Source: Candidatus Omnitrophota bacterium (GTDB taxonomy: Bacteria; Omnitrophota; Omnitrophia; Omnitrophales; Aquincolibacteriaceae). Taken from it: DNA of 5,672 nt. A program made the translations under genes and the position numbers. Below, in pieces: positions 5,607 through 5,672 of this stretch (within the stretch, counting starts at the first letter, position 1; each line of letters opens with the position of its first letter). The notes under the pieces are model-generated. The model was not told the origin of the DNA. It made no database searches and saw nothing but the letters and a program-made list of their open reading frames with translations. The stretch is taken from assembly GCA_023247135.1 (NCBI GenBank), contig JAHFHB010000138.1, positions 1 to 5,672 of the forward strand. Reading direction: 5' to 3'.

Positions 5607-5672
5607 TTACGGGAATTGTAGGCCATTTACCTCAAGCTGTAAACTGCCGATTTCGTCTCCCGCGGCGACTGA
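5607..5672 (-). CDS. Possible 3' end of an upstream gene (partial, uncertain)
   Basis: One minus-strand frame is open from the window edge for 21 codons and ends in TAA at 5609-5607. The peptide ends in LQLEVNGLQFP and reads like an ordinary protein C-terminus, with alternating hydrophobic residues. I do not recognise a family. Twenty-one open codons can easily arise by chance, and a strong promoter-like sequence overlaps this stretch. If the gene is real, it lies in the same direction as the operon and ends 44 nt before the FecR-like gene. Confidence 0.3.
   Translation of the reverse strand, partial: SVAAGDEIGSLQLEVNGLQFP
5615..5643 (-). promoter_or_regulatory. Predicted sigma70-type promoter of the polysaccharide operon
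   Basis: On the minus strand a -35 box TTTACA (5643-5638) and a -10 box TACAAT (5620-5615) are separated by exactly 17 nt. Each differs from the consensus (TTGACA, TATAAT) at one base. Transcription would begin near 5608, leaving a leader of about 45 nt before the ATG at 5562. This is the best promoter match I found by eye at the head of the gene run, and it is correctly placed to drive all downstream genes. No obvious operator palindrome is visible beside it. Confidence 0.6.

Overview
The window is a compact run of genes, all on the minus strand, for making and exporting a surface polysaccharide. The organism must be a Gram-negative (diderm) bacterium: there is an outer-membrane beta-barrel protein, a periplasmic polysaccharide export (OPX/Wza-type) protein and Sec signal peptides. 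Base composition is moderately GC-rich, yet Phe and Lys codons are often TTT and AAA, which creates many A/T homopolymer tracts. The phylum cannot be fixed from this window. The gene set fits deltaproteobacterial/myxobacterial-type or Omnitrophota-like genomes, but that is only an impression.

Layout in the direction of transcription (right to left). At the right edge (5607-5672) a short open frame may be the tail of an upstream gene, and a well-formed sigma70-type promoter (5615-5643) overlaps it. Then come: (1) a small exported FecR-like beta-rich protein (5562-5083); (2) a roughly 18-strand outer-membrane beta-barrel (5070-3832); (3) a short non-lipidated OPX protein with one SLBB domain (3783-3187); (4) a fused Wzz-type co-polymerase/BY-tyrosine kinase with a Tyr-rich tail (3185-1245); (5) a polytopic O-antigen ligase/Wzy-like polymerase (1230-28); (6) the first ten codons of another gene, beginning in an ATGA overlap at base 31. 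Gaps are 12, 48, 1, 14 and -4 nt, so this looks like one operon. No stretch over 300 bases lacks a gene. I found no RNA gene, mobile element or CRISPR array.

How the genes fit together: the Wzy-like protein would polymerise lipid-linked repeat units at the periplasmic face of the inner membrane. The Wzc-like kinase would control chain length and cycle its phosphorylation. The short OPX protein would link the kinase to the outer membrane, where the beta-barrel would form the exit pore. This OPX lacks both the lipobox and the C-terminal pore helix of E. coli Wza, and its gene lies directly behind a beta-barrel gene. That matches the composite OPX/beta-barrel translocon known from Myxococcus xanthus rather than the classical Wza pore. 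The FecR-like first gene is the least explained part and may be a new accessory component. The initiating glycosyltransferase, Wzx flippase, other glycosyltransferases and a Wzb phosphatase are not in the window.
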